From: MVRV01 sp964646755
GTDB taxonomy: Bacteria; Desulfobacterota; Syntrophia; Syntrophales; Smithellaceae
Direction: 5' to 3'
DNA length: 64,000 nt
Assembly: GCA_964646755.1 (NCBI GenBank)
Contig: CAZYIE010000003.1
Span: 77,128-141,127, forward strand
Shown: one piece after another, positions 45,095 through 53,700 of the stretch
Layout: the number at the start of each line of letters is the position of its first letter
How positions within the stretch are numbered: the stretch's first letter is position 1
The notes under the pieces: model-generated
Told to the model about the DNA's origin: nothing
The model's database searches: none
The model's input: the letters and a program-made list of their open reading frames with translations, nothing else
Program-made: the position numbers and the translations under genes

Positions 45095-46435
45095 TTATCG
45101 CCTTATCCCCATTGCCCGGTCGAGTTTTGCATAACTGATATTAAAGTCCCCCAAAGCATTAGCATATTGGGCTTTGGCTTTGGTCAAAAGAGTCTGGGCA
45201 TCTAATACTTCCGTTGACGTAGCTACTCTTTCTTTAAACCGCTCTTGTGTAATACGGAAATTCTCGTCTGCCTGCTCGATTACTTTTTCAGAAACGACAA
45301 TTTGTGTTTCCGCCTCCTGTAAATTCAGATAAGCATTTTTGATTTCCAGAGCAATTATGTCATTCAGTTCCTTGGCTGCGTCCAAAGCCTGGCTTTCTCT
45401 GGCCCGGCTGGCATCTACCCGAAACTTTGTCCTGCCCCATTCCCAGAAATTCCAACTGGCCACACCCATTACATACCAGTTTTCCGCATCCTTAAAATCA
45501 CTGCCGGAAACCGAAGGATTATCGCCGGACCGCGTGTAATTACCAACCAGACTTAATGTTGGCAGATATTCGCTTTGCGCCACCCGCACCAATTTCCCCG
45601 CTTGCTCTGCTTTTAGTGCTACAATTTTCAATTCCGGCCTGTTTTTCAAAGCAATTGCAAAACATTCATCCAATTGTTTCTCCAAGGGTGTGTATTGCAA
45701 AACATCGGCTATTTGTACAGGTGTTAATATCTTGCGTTTCAAGACTGTATTAAAACGGGCCTTCGTCAGTTCTACTGCATTTTGCGCTTTGGTCAGAGCC
45801 TGCTTGCCATTGGCCAGTTCAACTTCCGCATGCAGCAAATCATTTTTGGGGATCATCCCCACTTTAAAGTAATTCCTCGCTGCATCGCGATGAGCGGTTA
45901 GCATTTCCACCGATTGACGTGCTGTTTCCATAATCTTTTGCGCGCGTAAAATTTCAAAATAGGCAATCTTGACGTCCTGCACAACATCCTGCTGTTTGGC
46001 AGTTTCTTCTATTCTCGCAGCATCTTCGCCGATTCGGCCGGCCTGATAATTAGCAATCAGGCCTCCCCCTGTAAAAAGAGGCTGGCGGGCTTCGATTGTC
46101 CAATTGTAATTATTTTGTGTTCCGGCGGGAATTTCCGTACCATTCATGGGAGAAAACGCACCCGTAAGTCCCTGAAATCTCGAAAACGGCGCTTCATTCA
46201 AGCGGGTGTAATTATATGACGTATTAAATCTGGGCAAAAATCCGGTAATGGCTTCTCTTTTCTGCGCGGTGGCAGCTTTCACACCCTCTTGGGCGGAATG
46301 AATGGTCAAACTGTTTTTTAACGCAATTTCAATGCTTGCTTCGAGTGTTAATAGTTCCTGGGCAAACACAAAACCGGGAATTAAAAAAAATGTAATAACT
46401 GGGAAAAAAACCGCCAGGAGAATTTTATTTTTCAT
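45095..46435 (-). CDS. TolC-family outer-membrane efflux protein 2
   Basis: The 446 residues begin with a signal peptide (MKNKILLAVFFPVITFFLIPGFVFA) and LTLEASIEIALKNSLTIHSAQEGVKAATAQKREAITGFLPRFN. The second repeat is YVMGVASWNFWEWGRTKFRVDASRARESQALDAAKELNDIIALEIKNAYLNLQEAE. It overlaps the end of the TetR gene by 11 bases and is the first structural gene of the efflux operon. It could serve the same pump under other conditions, or another pump elsewhere. Confidence 0.92.
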   Translation of the reverse strand: MKNKILLAVFFPVITFFLIPGFVFAQELLTLEASIEIALKNSLTIHSAQEGVKAATAQKREAITGFLPRFNTSYNYTRLNEAPFSRFQGLTGAFSPMNGTEIPAGTQNNYNWTIEARQPLFTGGGLIANYQAGRIGEDAARIEETAKQQDVVQDVKIAYFEILRAQKIMETARQSVEMLTAHRDAARNYFKVGMIPKNDLLHAEVELANGKQALTKAQNAVELTKARFNTVLKRKILTPVQIADVLQYTPLEKQLDECFAIALKNRPELKIVALKAEQAGKLVRVAQSEYLPTLSLVGNYTRSGDNPSVSGSDFKDAENWYVMGVASWNFWEWGRTKFRVDASRARESQALDAAKELNDIIALEIKNAYLNLQEAETQIVVSEKVIEQADENFRITQERFKERVATSTEVLDAQTLLTKAKAQYANALGDFNISYAKLDRAMGIRR

Positions 46436-47045
46436 TTTGTTGCACCCCTTGTAAAAATACTTTCAAAATAAAATCTTTTTTGGAGCTAAGTGATGTCTTT
46501 GCCGGAAACAACATCCAGTCCACTGCCGAAAATCTGATCAGTCCAAACAATACACTGGCCACATCACGCGCCGGGAGAGGTCGTAAAAAACCGCTGTTCA
46601 TCCCATTTTCTATTTCATTTTCAATGAAGGTCAAATGCTGCAAATAACCTTCCATAATTTTCTGACGCAATGAAGTCATTACCTCCGAGGGAGCAGCATT
46701 TTCACCTCGAATGAATAATTTACAGAAATCGGCGTTACTTTCCACAAACTGAAAGTGTGCGGCAATAATCATTTCAATTTTTTCAGCAATGCCGGAAATG
46801 GCTTTCACTTTTTCTCTAACTTGTCCGTGCATCAGATCAAGTTTTTCACTGAGCATGCTGCTGTAGAGATCTTCTTTGCCGGCAAAAAACTGATAAAGGG
46901 AACCAATGGAAAAACCGGAAGCCTGGGCAATTTCCGCCATTGTAACATTATAGAAACCTTTAATGGCAAATATTTTTTCCGCCTGCTCCAGTATCTCCGC
47001 CCGTCGCACTTTAAATTCGCGCTCTTTGCGTGCTGTTTTCTCCAT
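46425..47045 (-). CDS. TetR/AcrR-family repressor of the efflux operon
   Basis: I start at the ATG 47043-47045 (GAGGAT ahead); a GTG at 47066 is the alternative. The 206 residues open with the TetR DNA-binding helix-turn-helix: RRAEILEQAEKIFAIKGFYNVTMAEIAQASGFSIGSLYQFFAGKEDLYSSML. The C-terminal ligand domain is typical in length and has one Cys (DFCKLFIRGEN) and the usual helices. It heads the transcript of tolC, tolC, adaptor, RND permease and the PII-like gene. Autorepression through the palindromes upstream is likely; the inducer is unknown. Confidence 0.92.
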   Translation of the reverse strand: MEKTARKEREFKVRRAEILEQAEKIFAIKGFYNVTMAEIAQASGFSIGSLYQFFAGKEDLYSSMLSEKLDLMHGQVREKVKAISGIAEKIEMIIAAHFQFVESNADFCKLFIRGENAAPSEVMTSLRQKIMEGYLQHLTFIENEIENGMNSGFLRPLPARDVASVLFGLIRFSAVDWMLFPAKTSLSSKKDFILKVFLQGVQQNEK

Positions 47046-47067
47046 TACGATATCCTCATCCACCACC

Positions 47068-47127
47068 TGAATACGTGTTCATTTTTTGAATCAGCGCTCA
47101 CAATATATAATAATTATTTTTTGTCAA
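47068..47127 (-). promoter_or_regulatory. Promoter and twin operator sites of the TetR-efflux operon
   Basis: On the minus strand TTGACA (47122-47127) is followed after 16 bases by TATTGT (47100-47105). Two 14-base sites lie downstream: TGAGCGCTGATTCA (47087-47100, minus) next to the -10 and TGAACACGTATTCA (47068-47081, minus; 12 of 14 palindromic). Both share TGA-N7-TTCA and are centred 19 bases apart, fitting two TetR dimers. Confidence 0.55.
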
Positions 47128-47189
47128 GGGAATTGTGGATAACTATTCTTGGCCAATTTAATTATTTATAACAGATCGGAAATTGAGCG

Positions 47190-47206
47190 TTGGATATTGG
47201 ATATTC
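47190..47206 (+). repeat. GGATATT heptamer repeat, copy 1
   Basis: TTGGATATTGGATATTC (17 bases), two GGATATT heptamers. The same 17 bases occur inverted at 50532-50548, and a GGTTATT version at 50741-50757. The pair brackets the soluble hybrid kinase gene. Confidence 0.7.
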
Positions 47207-47244
47207 ATCCCTCTTCCCTTCACCGGCATACGCCGGTCTTTGAG

Positions 47245-47288
47245 CCATCAGCCATCAGCCTTCAGTCTTTAGCCGTCAGTCTTCAGCC
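47245..47288. repeat. Heptanucleotide array over the stop of the soluble kinase gene
   Basis: Six consecutive seven-base units: CCATCAG, CCATCAG, CCTTCAG, TCTTTAG, CCGTCAG, TCTTCAG (47245-47286). Read on the minus strand they are GGCTGAT-type, the same family as 23230-23318. The kinase stop TGA lies inside the fifth unit and its last residues (KKAED) are repeat-encoded. Confidence 0.75.
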
Positions 47289-50200
47289 TTTTTTCCTTCC
47301 AATTCCTTCTTTACTGCCAGCCCCAGCCTTTCCAGAACATAAGGCTTTTTTACATAGGCTCCTGCACCCAGTGCCTGCGCATCATTTACCCGGTCGGATT
47401 CCGAAAATCCGCTGACGATGATCGCCTTCTGACGGGGATGTATTTCGATGATCTTCTTGTAAGTGTCCAACCCGTCCATGCCGGGGTCCATAATCATGTC
47501 TAATACCATTAAATCAACTTTAGAGTCTTTTAAGTATGCCACGGCATCTTCACCGCTGGCGGCACTCGATACATTGTAATTGAGCGACTGGAGCATGCGC
47601 TTTGCCAGATCCCGTTGCTCCTTGACATCATCCACAATAAGTATGGATTCACCATTGCCCAGATATTCAGCTATGGATACAGCAGAAGCTTCCTGAGTGA
47701 TGTCTTCCCTGGTTACCGGGAAATAAAGGGTGAAGGTAGTTCCCTGGCCTTTTTCGCTTTCCACGTTAATGTACCCGTTATGATCTTTTGCTGTTCCCCA
47801 GACTACAGCCAGGCCTAATCCTGTCCCGCTTCTGCCCATAATCTTCTTTGTATAAAACGGCTCAAAGATGCGTTTGAGGTCTGTTTCTGATATGCCTTCT
47901 CCTGTATCGGATACGGATAGGACAACATAATCGCCCTCCCGGATATTGTCATAGCCGGATATAGGTTTATCCAGATACTGATTGGTTGTCTTAATAGTCA
48001 ACCGGCCGGCTTGAGTTATGGATTCGCCGGCATTGTCCATCAGATTGAACAATGTTTTCTCCAGATGGACGGCAGAACCGGAAATGTTCAATAAATCGGG
48101 TTCCAGATCGATATTAATTTGCACATGAGGATGATAGGCAAAAAGCTTTTGCCACTCCGGTGATTTCTGGAAATCACTGACCAGGTTATTCAGGTTAAGC
48201 ACTTTGCGACCGGATACACCCCTTCTGGCCAAAGTCAGCATGTCCTGAACAATGGCCGCCGCTCTCTGGCCTCCATCCATGATGGTGACAACATCTTCTC
48301 TCAGCGGGTTTTTCTCATCAATTTCACCAAGAACCATTTCCGCATAACCGACCACTATACCTAAAACATTGTTGAGGTCATGGGCAACTCCTCCGGCCAG
48401 CAGCCCCAAGGCTTCCATTTTCGCGGAGCGCTGGAGGCGTTCTTCCATGATACGCTTTTCTTCTTCCATTCGTTTGCGGTCGGTAATGTCGTTGTTGACC
48501 ACAATAGCTCCCAGCAGATGGCCTTTATCGTCCAGCACAGGAGAGGTATGATTGAGAATAATTCTTTTCTGTCCGTCAAATGCGTCTATTTCCAGCAACT
48601 CATCGTGAACAGTTACACCTTCCTTGATAGTGTGTGCCAGAGCCCAGTAGTCGGGTGCTATCTCCTCACCCGAGGGCAGGCGGCGGGCCTTAAACACACC
48701 GTATTCCTCCATAGACACTGTGGGTTCCATTCCCCATATTTTCAAACAGGCCGGATTGCCCCGAAGAAGTTTGCCATTCTCGTCGGTAAACCACAATCCT
48801 ATGGGAAGCACATCAAATATTTTATTAAGGAGAGATTCCCGCTTTGTAATTTCCTCTTCCGCCCTTCTTCGCTCCAGTTCGCCTGCGGTTCGCGGCGCCA
48901 CCAACTTCAGCAACGATTCTAGCGGTTTCGGGTTGTCCAGCATATGATGTCCGATTACAGCAATCAAACCGATTTGCCGTCCCTTCGAGTCCACAAGCGT
49001 CGTGCCGAAATAGCTCTCGGCTTTCAGTTCCTGCAGCGCCTCATCCCGGGGAAATAACTGCCTCACGCCTCGCGGATAACAACAGACTCCCTTGCCCACG
49101 ACTTCACCGCAGGGCGTGTCCTTGAGGGCATAGCTCACGTTACACTCGAACATACCTTCGTTGTAAACGGCCACTGTCTGCGCGGTCAGTCCGTCTCCTT
49201 CCAGTCGGTCAATGCAGACATAATCCATACCGGTAGCCTGAGCCAGATAGCGCGCCAGCGACTCGAAAAAGTCCTCTCCCGAGGACGGCAAGCCACATTG
49301 CAGAAGAAATGCCTGCGTCTCCTCCACCCTTTTACGCTCGGTAATGTCTTTCACTATGTTGAGTGTTGCCGGTTGCCCATCCCACATAATTAAAGTCGCA
49401 GAGATGAAAACCCAGGTTAGTTTGCCTTGCGCACCGATGATCCTGAAATCATAGCCATCATCAATGGCTTCCCCGGAGATGCGCATCCGGTAATTCCTCA
49501 TGACCATCTCTTGGTCTTCGGGCCAGACAAAATCGATAAATGGCTTGCCCTTTAAATCTTCAACTGGCACACCCAACATTTCGGACAGACTGCGGTTGAC
49601 CAAGGTGAACACTCCTCCTTGAGCAATAATAACACCCTCTTGCACCTTATCAATCAAGGTACGATATTTTTCCTCGCTCTCGCGCAAAGCATCTTCCGCC
49701 TGCTTGCTTCCGGTGATGTCGTTTAGCGCGATGCGGCACACGGATGCACCGTTGTTATCCTGCGCCAAGGTTGCTTGCAGATGCGCCCAAAAAGCAGTGC
49801 CGTCCTTTTTTACCATCCGCAGGTCAAACTTCTGCGGCTCACCGGCCTGCCCTGTCTGCACTGAGTTTAGTCGAAGTGAGCCTGTCGAATGGGTCGCAAA
49901 GAGTTCTTTGCGATGCCGGTAGTAGATGTCCTGGTCTTCTTTGATGATGAACCGGGTCAATAGTGCCGTGAATAGTGTGCTTCTGTACACGCCCAGCAGC
50001 GTAGCGGCGGTGAGATTGGCTTCGAGAATCAGCCCATTTTCGCTGACGGTCATATAGCCTACTGGCGCCAGATCGTAGAGGTCAAGATAGCGAGTTCGTT
50101 CGGCGTCAAGTTGCTCCTGTGTCCGCCGCAGTTCCTCGTTTTGCATCTCCAGTTCAATCTGATGGACCCGCAGTTCATGGAGCGTCTGCCTAGTTTCTTC

Positions 50201-50323
50201 AAGTGTCTGACCAGCTGCGTCTTCCGGAGATTGGAGCGCTGCTTCCCGGGCAATCTCTTCAGCGCGTTTGCGCAAATCGGTTGTCCGAGTTTCGGATTTC
50301 GCCTTTTGATTCTTCTTTTCCAT
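47276..50323 (-). CDS. Soluble hybrid histidine kinase: PAS, PAS, GAF, PAS, kinase, receiver
   Basis: The 1015 residues have no membrane segment. They begin with a coiled coil (ETRQTLHELRVHQIELEMQNEELRRTQEQLDAERTRYL) and PAS 1 (APVGYMTVSENG), then PAS 2 (about 140-200, DLRMVKKDGTAFWAH), PAS 3 (DKVQEGVIIAQGGVFTLVNR), a GAF domain with several cysteines (CIDRLEGDGL, CNVSYALKDTPCGEVVGKGVCCYP) and PAS 4 (VLPIGLWFTDENG). HisKA with His about 648 (GGVAHDLNNVLG), HATPase (DTGEGISE, GTGLGLAVVWG) and a receiver with Asp about 942 (MVLDMIMDPGMDG) follow. It is probably a cytosolic redox or small-molecule sensor. Kinase-receiver half near-identical to that at 31384-34416. Confidence 0.93.
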   Translation of the reverse strand: MEKKNQKAKSETRTTDLRKRAEEIAREAALQSPEDAAGQTLEETRQTLHELRVHQIELEMQNEELRRTQEQLDAERTRYLDLYDLAPVGYMTVSENGLILEANLTAATLLGVYRSTLFTALLTRFIIKEDQDIYYRHRKELFATHSTGSLRLNSVQTGQAGEPQKFDLRMVKKDGTAFWAHLQATLAQDNNGASVCRIALNDITGSKQAEDALRESEEKYRTLIDKVQEGVIIAQGGVFTLVNRSLSEMLGVPVEDLKGKPFIDFVWPEDQEMVMRNYRMRISGEAIDDGYDFRIIGAQGKLTWVFISATLIMWDGQPATLNIVKDITERKRVEETQAFLLQCGLPSSGEDFFESLARYLAQATGMDYVCIDRLEGDGLTAQTVAVYNEGMFECNVSYALKDTPCGEVVGKGVCCYPRGVRQLFPRDEALQELKAESYFGTTLVDSKGRQIGLIAVIGHHMLDNPKPLESLLKLVAPRTAGELERRRAEEEITKRESLLNKIFDVLPIGLWFTDENGKLLRGNPACLKIWGMEPTVSMEEYGVFKARRLPSGEEIAPDYWALAHTIKEGVTVHDELLEIDAFDGQKRIILNHTSPVLDDKGHLLGAIVVNNDITDRKRMEEEKRIMEERLQRSAKMEALGLLAGGVAHDLNNVLGIVVGYAEMVLGEIDEKNPLREDVVTIMDGGQRAAAIVQDMLTLARRGVSGRKVLNLNNLVSDFQKSPEWQKLFAYHPHVQINIDLEPDLLNISGSAVHLEKTLFNLMDNAGESITQAGRLTIKTTNQYLDKPISGYDNIREGDYVVLSVSDTGEGISETDLKRIFEPFYTKKIMGRSGTGLGLAVVWGTAKDHNGYINVESEKGQGTTFTLYFPVTREDITQEASAVSIAEYLGNGESILIVDDVKEQRDLAKRMLQSLNYNVSSAASGEDAVAYLKDSKVDLMVLDMIMDPGMDGLDTYKKIIEIHPRQKAIIVSGFSESDRVNDAQALGAGAYVKKPYVLERLGLAVKKELEGKKAED

Positions 50324-50400
50324 GACGCTCTCACTTTCTGCTTCGTTTCATCTGAATATCCAACACTTAACAAGGAGAGACCTTTGCACAACTATCGTAT

Positions 50401-50494
50401 TTGTCATGCCGGACTCGATCCGGCATCCAGGAAGACATTGACAATACTGGATTCCGGCCTTCGTAACCTAAAGGTCACAAGACCGGAATGACAA
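50401..50494. repeat. Fold-back element, GTCATGCCGG type
   Basis: Ends TTGTCATGCCGG and CCGGAATGACAA are inverted (11 of 12). The left part is a hairpin ATGCCGGA-CTCGA-TCCGGCAT followed by CCAG, the same pattern as at 16741-16767. The inside has CTGGATTCCGG and a small GTAACC/GGTCAC hairpin. It is not coding. Confidence 0.65.
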
Positions 50495-50531
50495 TTTTGC
50501 TGGTCTAATGTAGTTATGCAAAGCTCTCAAG

Positions 50532-50548
50532 GAATATCCAATATCCAA
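50532..50548 (-). repeat. GGATATT heptamer repeat, copy 2 (inverted)
   Basis: GAATATCCAATATCCAA is the exact reverse complement of the copy at 47190-47206, on the other side of the soluble kinase gene. Confidence 0.7.
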
Positions 50549-50573
50549 ATAAAGAAGTTATTTTGGTTTTTAG

Positions 50574-50671
50574 TTTGTCTTTGCGAGGGAGAGTAGCGAC
50601 CGAAGCAATCTCGTATCAAATTGACATCGCAGAGATTGCCACACGCACTGTCGTGCGTTCGCAATGACAAA
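50574..50671. repeat. MITE-like fold-back element, copy C
   Basis: Ends TTTGTCTTTGCGA and TCGCAATGACAAA are inverted (12 of 13). The inside has GCGACCGAAGCAATCTC, AGAGATTGCCACACGCA and a short TGTCGTGCG hairpin. Read in reverse, the inside of copy A (37551-37700) shows the same blocks in the same order. It lies in the 428-base spacer between the kinase and the CheB-CheR gene, which holds three repeat elements and no gene. Confidence 0.7.
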
Positions 50672-50740
50672 AACTTTTATACACCCTCTCCGCCAGAGGG
50701 GGACAGTCCTCGTTCTCCTTCATCCGTTGGACATTCCTTG

Positions 50741-50757
50741 TTGGTTATTGGTTATTC
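50741..50757 (+). repeat. GGTTATT heptamer repeat over the CheB-CheR stop
   Basis: TTGGTTATTGGTTATTC, a two-unit variant of the GGATATT repeat. The TAA stop of the CheB-CheR gene (50752-50754, minus) lies inside it. Confidence 0.6.
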
Positions 50758-53700
50758 ATCTTTTTTCCCTTTGGCCCGTTCCGTTGTCGCAATTGCGTAT
50801 ATTTTCCCGGTTTCATTTACCAGAGCGGTGGAAATTATCGAAACATCCACTATGGAACCATCTTTGGCGATCCGCTTTGTTAGATGCGGCTCCAGAATTT
50901 CCGCCTGACTCAGCTGATGCACCTTGGCCAATGCGTCTTTGCGCAGACCTTCCGGGATGCGGTCGCGGACGTTCATCGCCAGCGCCTCGGCTTCACTCCA
51001 ACCATACATCCGCACTGCTCCGGAGTTCCAGGCGAGAATACGGCCATCGAGATCCTGCACGGTAATGGCATCGTGCGCGTCACGAACGACCACGGCCAGA
51101 CGGAGCAGATCATTGGCCTTGTGCAGCGATTCCCTTATCTTCACCATCTCGGTGATATCCACAAAGGTGATTACCACGCCTTCAATCACGTTATCCATTG
51201 TGCGATAGGGCATGATGCGCATCGCGTACCACTTGCCCTCAATTGTCTGCACTTCTCTCTCTTGAGGAATCAGGTTGTCCAGCACGGCTTTTACATCCGC
51301 AATCAGGCAGTCGTAACCTTTGAGATTGGAGACGATATGAGCCACAGGCCTGCCTATGTCACTTTGGATCAGGTTGATGATCCTGGTGGCGGTGGGCGTG
51401 AAGCGCAGGATATTTAGCTGATGATCCACAAAAACCGTGGCAATGCCCGTGCCGGCAAGAAGGTTGTTCATGTCATTATTAGCCTGCGACAAATCCCCTA
51501 CTTTGGTTTGCAGCTCAGCGTTAACTGTGGCCAGTTCCTCATTGACTGATTGTAATTCTTCCTTGGATGTTTCTAACTCCTCATTGGTGGATTGCAACTC
51601 TTCATTGACCGACTGCATCTCTTCATTGGAAGATTTGAGCTCTTCGTTGGATGTCTCCAGCTCCTCATTGGCAGTCTGAATGTATTCTTCCTTGGCCCGC
51701 AGTTCCTGCTGGAGTTGCGCGATGCGGGCGGCCGATTTTTCGCTGTGCGGGGCTGGTGTAGTAGATGTGAGTTTCCCGCCGCTGGCACGCGCACCGGCAG
51801 CCGCCGGTCTTACGCCTACAACAACGCCATCCATATCTTTTTCGCCGGGTGAGGTCACCCGGCCTACAGACGCTTCTTCCAGGATAACCAGGTACAACGG
51901 CGCCTCGGGTGATGCGCCGTAACCTATAGCCATCGGGCGAATGGTCAGGTTGATTGTGGTGAAATCGCCGTTGGTTTTGACGCGCAGGCCGTTTTGACGC
52001 ACGATGTCTTTTGTCCCCACGGCTTTATGCAATGCCGCGGTCAAATCGCGACGCAATCCTTCGCGAGCCATTTTTATAATATTGTTGGTTCCGGCCTCAC
52101 CAGGGGCTGGTTCCAGATACAAACCAGTGCGGCCATGGAGGTAGAGAATGTCGCCCTGACCATTGACAAGAGCGCCTGCCAGAGCGATTTGTTTCAGGAG
52201 CGCCTGCTCTGTCAGCTCCTGCAGTGGCAGTTTTCTGAAGCCGATTGTCTTTCCCACAGCTTGCGGAAGAGCCACCTCGATGGCCGTCAGGGGTGGCAGA
52301 AACCGGGTCAGGGCAGCGCGTCCCGCGCTGTGATAATCATCCTTGCGCTGATAGATTTTCTGTTTGCGGTCATGGACGGAAAAAAGATCGTCAAAATCAC
52401 CTACTGTCTCCGAGGTGCCCAAAAAGAGATGACCGCCCGGATTCAGGGCGTAATGGAACAGGGGGATGAGCTTCTTCTGCAAGTCGCCGCCCAGATAGAT
52501 AAGCAGGTTGCGGCAACTAATCAGGTCCAGTTTAGAAAAGGGCGGGTTTTTGATCACATTCTGCTCAGAAAAAACCAGCATGTCCCGGATGGATTTGTGG
52601 ATGCGGAAGGCATTGCCGTCTTGCTCGGTGGCAAAAAAGCGAGTCAGCCGCTCCTGCGAGATGTCGGCGCTGATGCTGGCCGGATAAAGGCCGGCACGGG
52701 CAGTGGCAATTGCCTGAGAGTCTATGTCGGTGGCAAAGACCTGCACCTTGAAGCTCCGCTTCATTGCTTCCTGACGTTCGGCAAGCAGGATGGCCAGCGA
52801 ATAGGCTTCCTCGCCGGTGGAACAGCCCGGCACCCAGACGCGGATCACGGAATCTGCTCCTCTGCCTACAAAAAGCTGCGGAATGATTTGTTCCTCCAGC
52901 ATCTGGAATGCCTCACTGTCGCGGAAGAAACTGGTCACACCGATCAACATGTCGCGAAAGAGCGCTTCCACCTCGAGAGGCGTCTGCTGCAAATGTTTGA
53001 CGTAACTATCCAGTGTGGCAATCTGATTTACAGCCATGCGCCGCTCAATACGGCGATTAATCGTGGAGAGTTTGTATTGGGAAAAGTCATGGCTCGTCTG
53101 GGCGCGCAGCAGGATAAATATCTTCTTGAGCGCGTTTTCGGTCTTGGGCGCGGGGATAGTTCCGGTATGCTGCAGTTTGCCAAAGGCCTGGGCCACATAG
53201 GCGATAATTTGGGCGGGCATCTCTGCTGGCGGCAGTTCATAATCAACCAGCCCTGTGCCAATGGCGCTCCTAGGCATGCCGTCATATTCGGTAGATGCCG
53301 GGCTTTGGGCTATGACCATGCCGCCTTCACCCTTTATTGCTCTTATGCCCAGTGTGCCGTCAGAACCTGTGCCGGAAAGGACTACGCCGATGGCGCGTTC
53401 ACGCTGATCCTGGGCTAGCGACCGAAAGAAGAAGTCAATTGGCAAACGTTGGCCACGCGGGGCGGCGGGTTCCATCAATTGGAGTGTGCCGTTAATAAAG
53501 GCCATGTCGCGGTTAGGCGGAATGATGTAGGCGCAGTTAGGCAAAACCTTCATGCCGTCTTCAACTTCAAAGACCTGCATGCGGGTGTAACGCCTGATAA
53601 GGTCGGTAAGGATGCTTTTATGATCCGGCGCCAGATGCTGCACCAGAACAAAAGCCATGCCGGGACCAGCGGAGAGCTTACCGAAACCGTCGGTGTCGGC

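Noticed and set aside
47276..50323. Idea that the soluble kinase is part of a mobile unit because it is bracketed by an inverted 17-base repeat
   Set aside because: The repeats are members of a wider heptamer family that recurs at unrelated stop codons, and no transposase or target duplication is seen.
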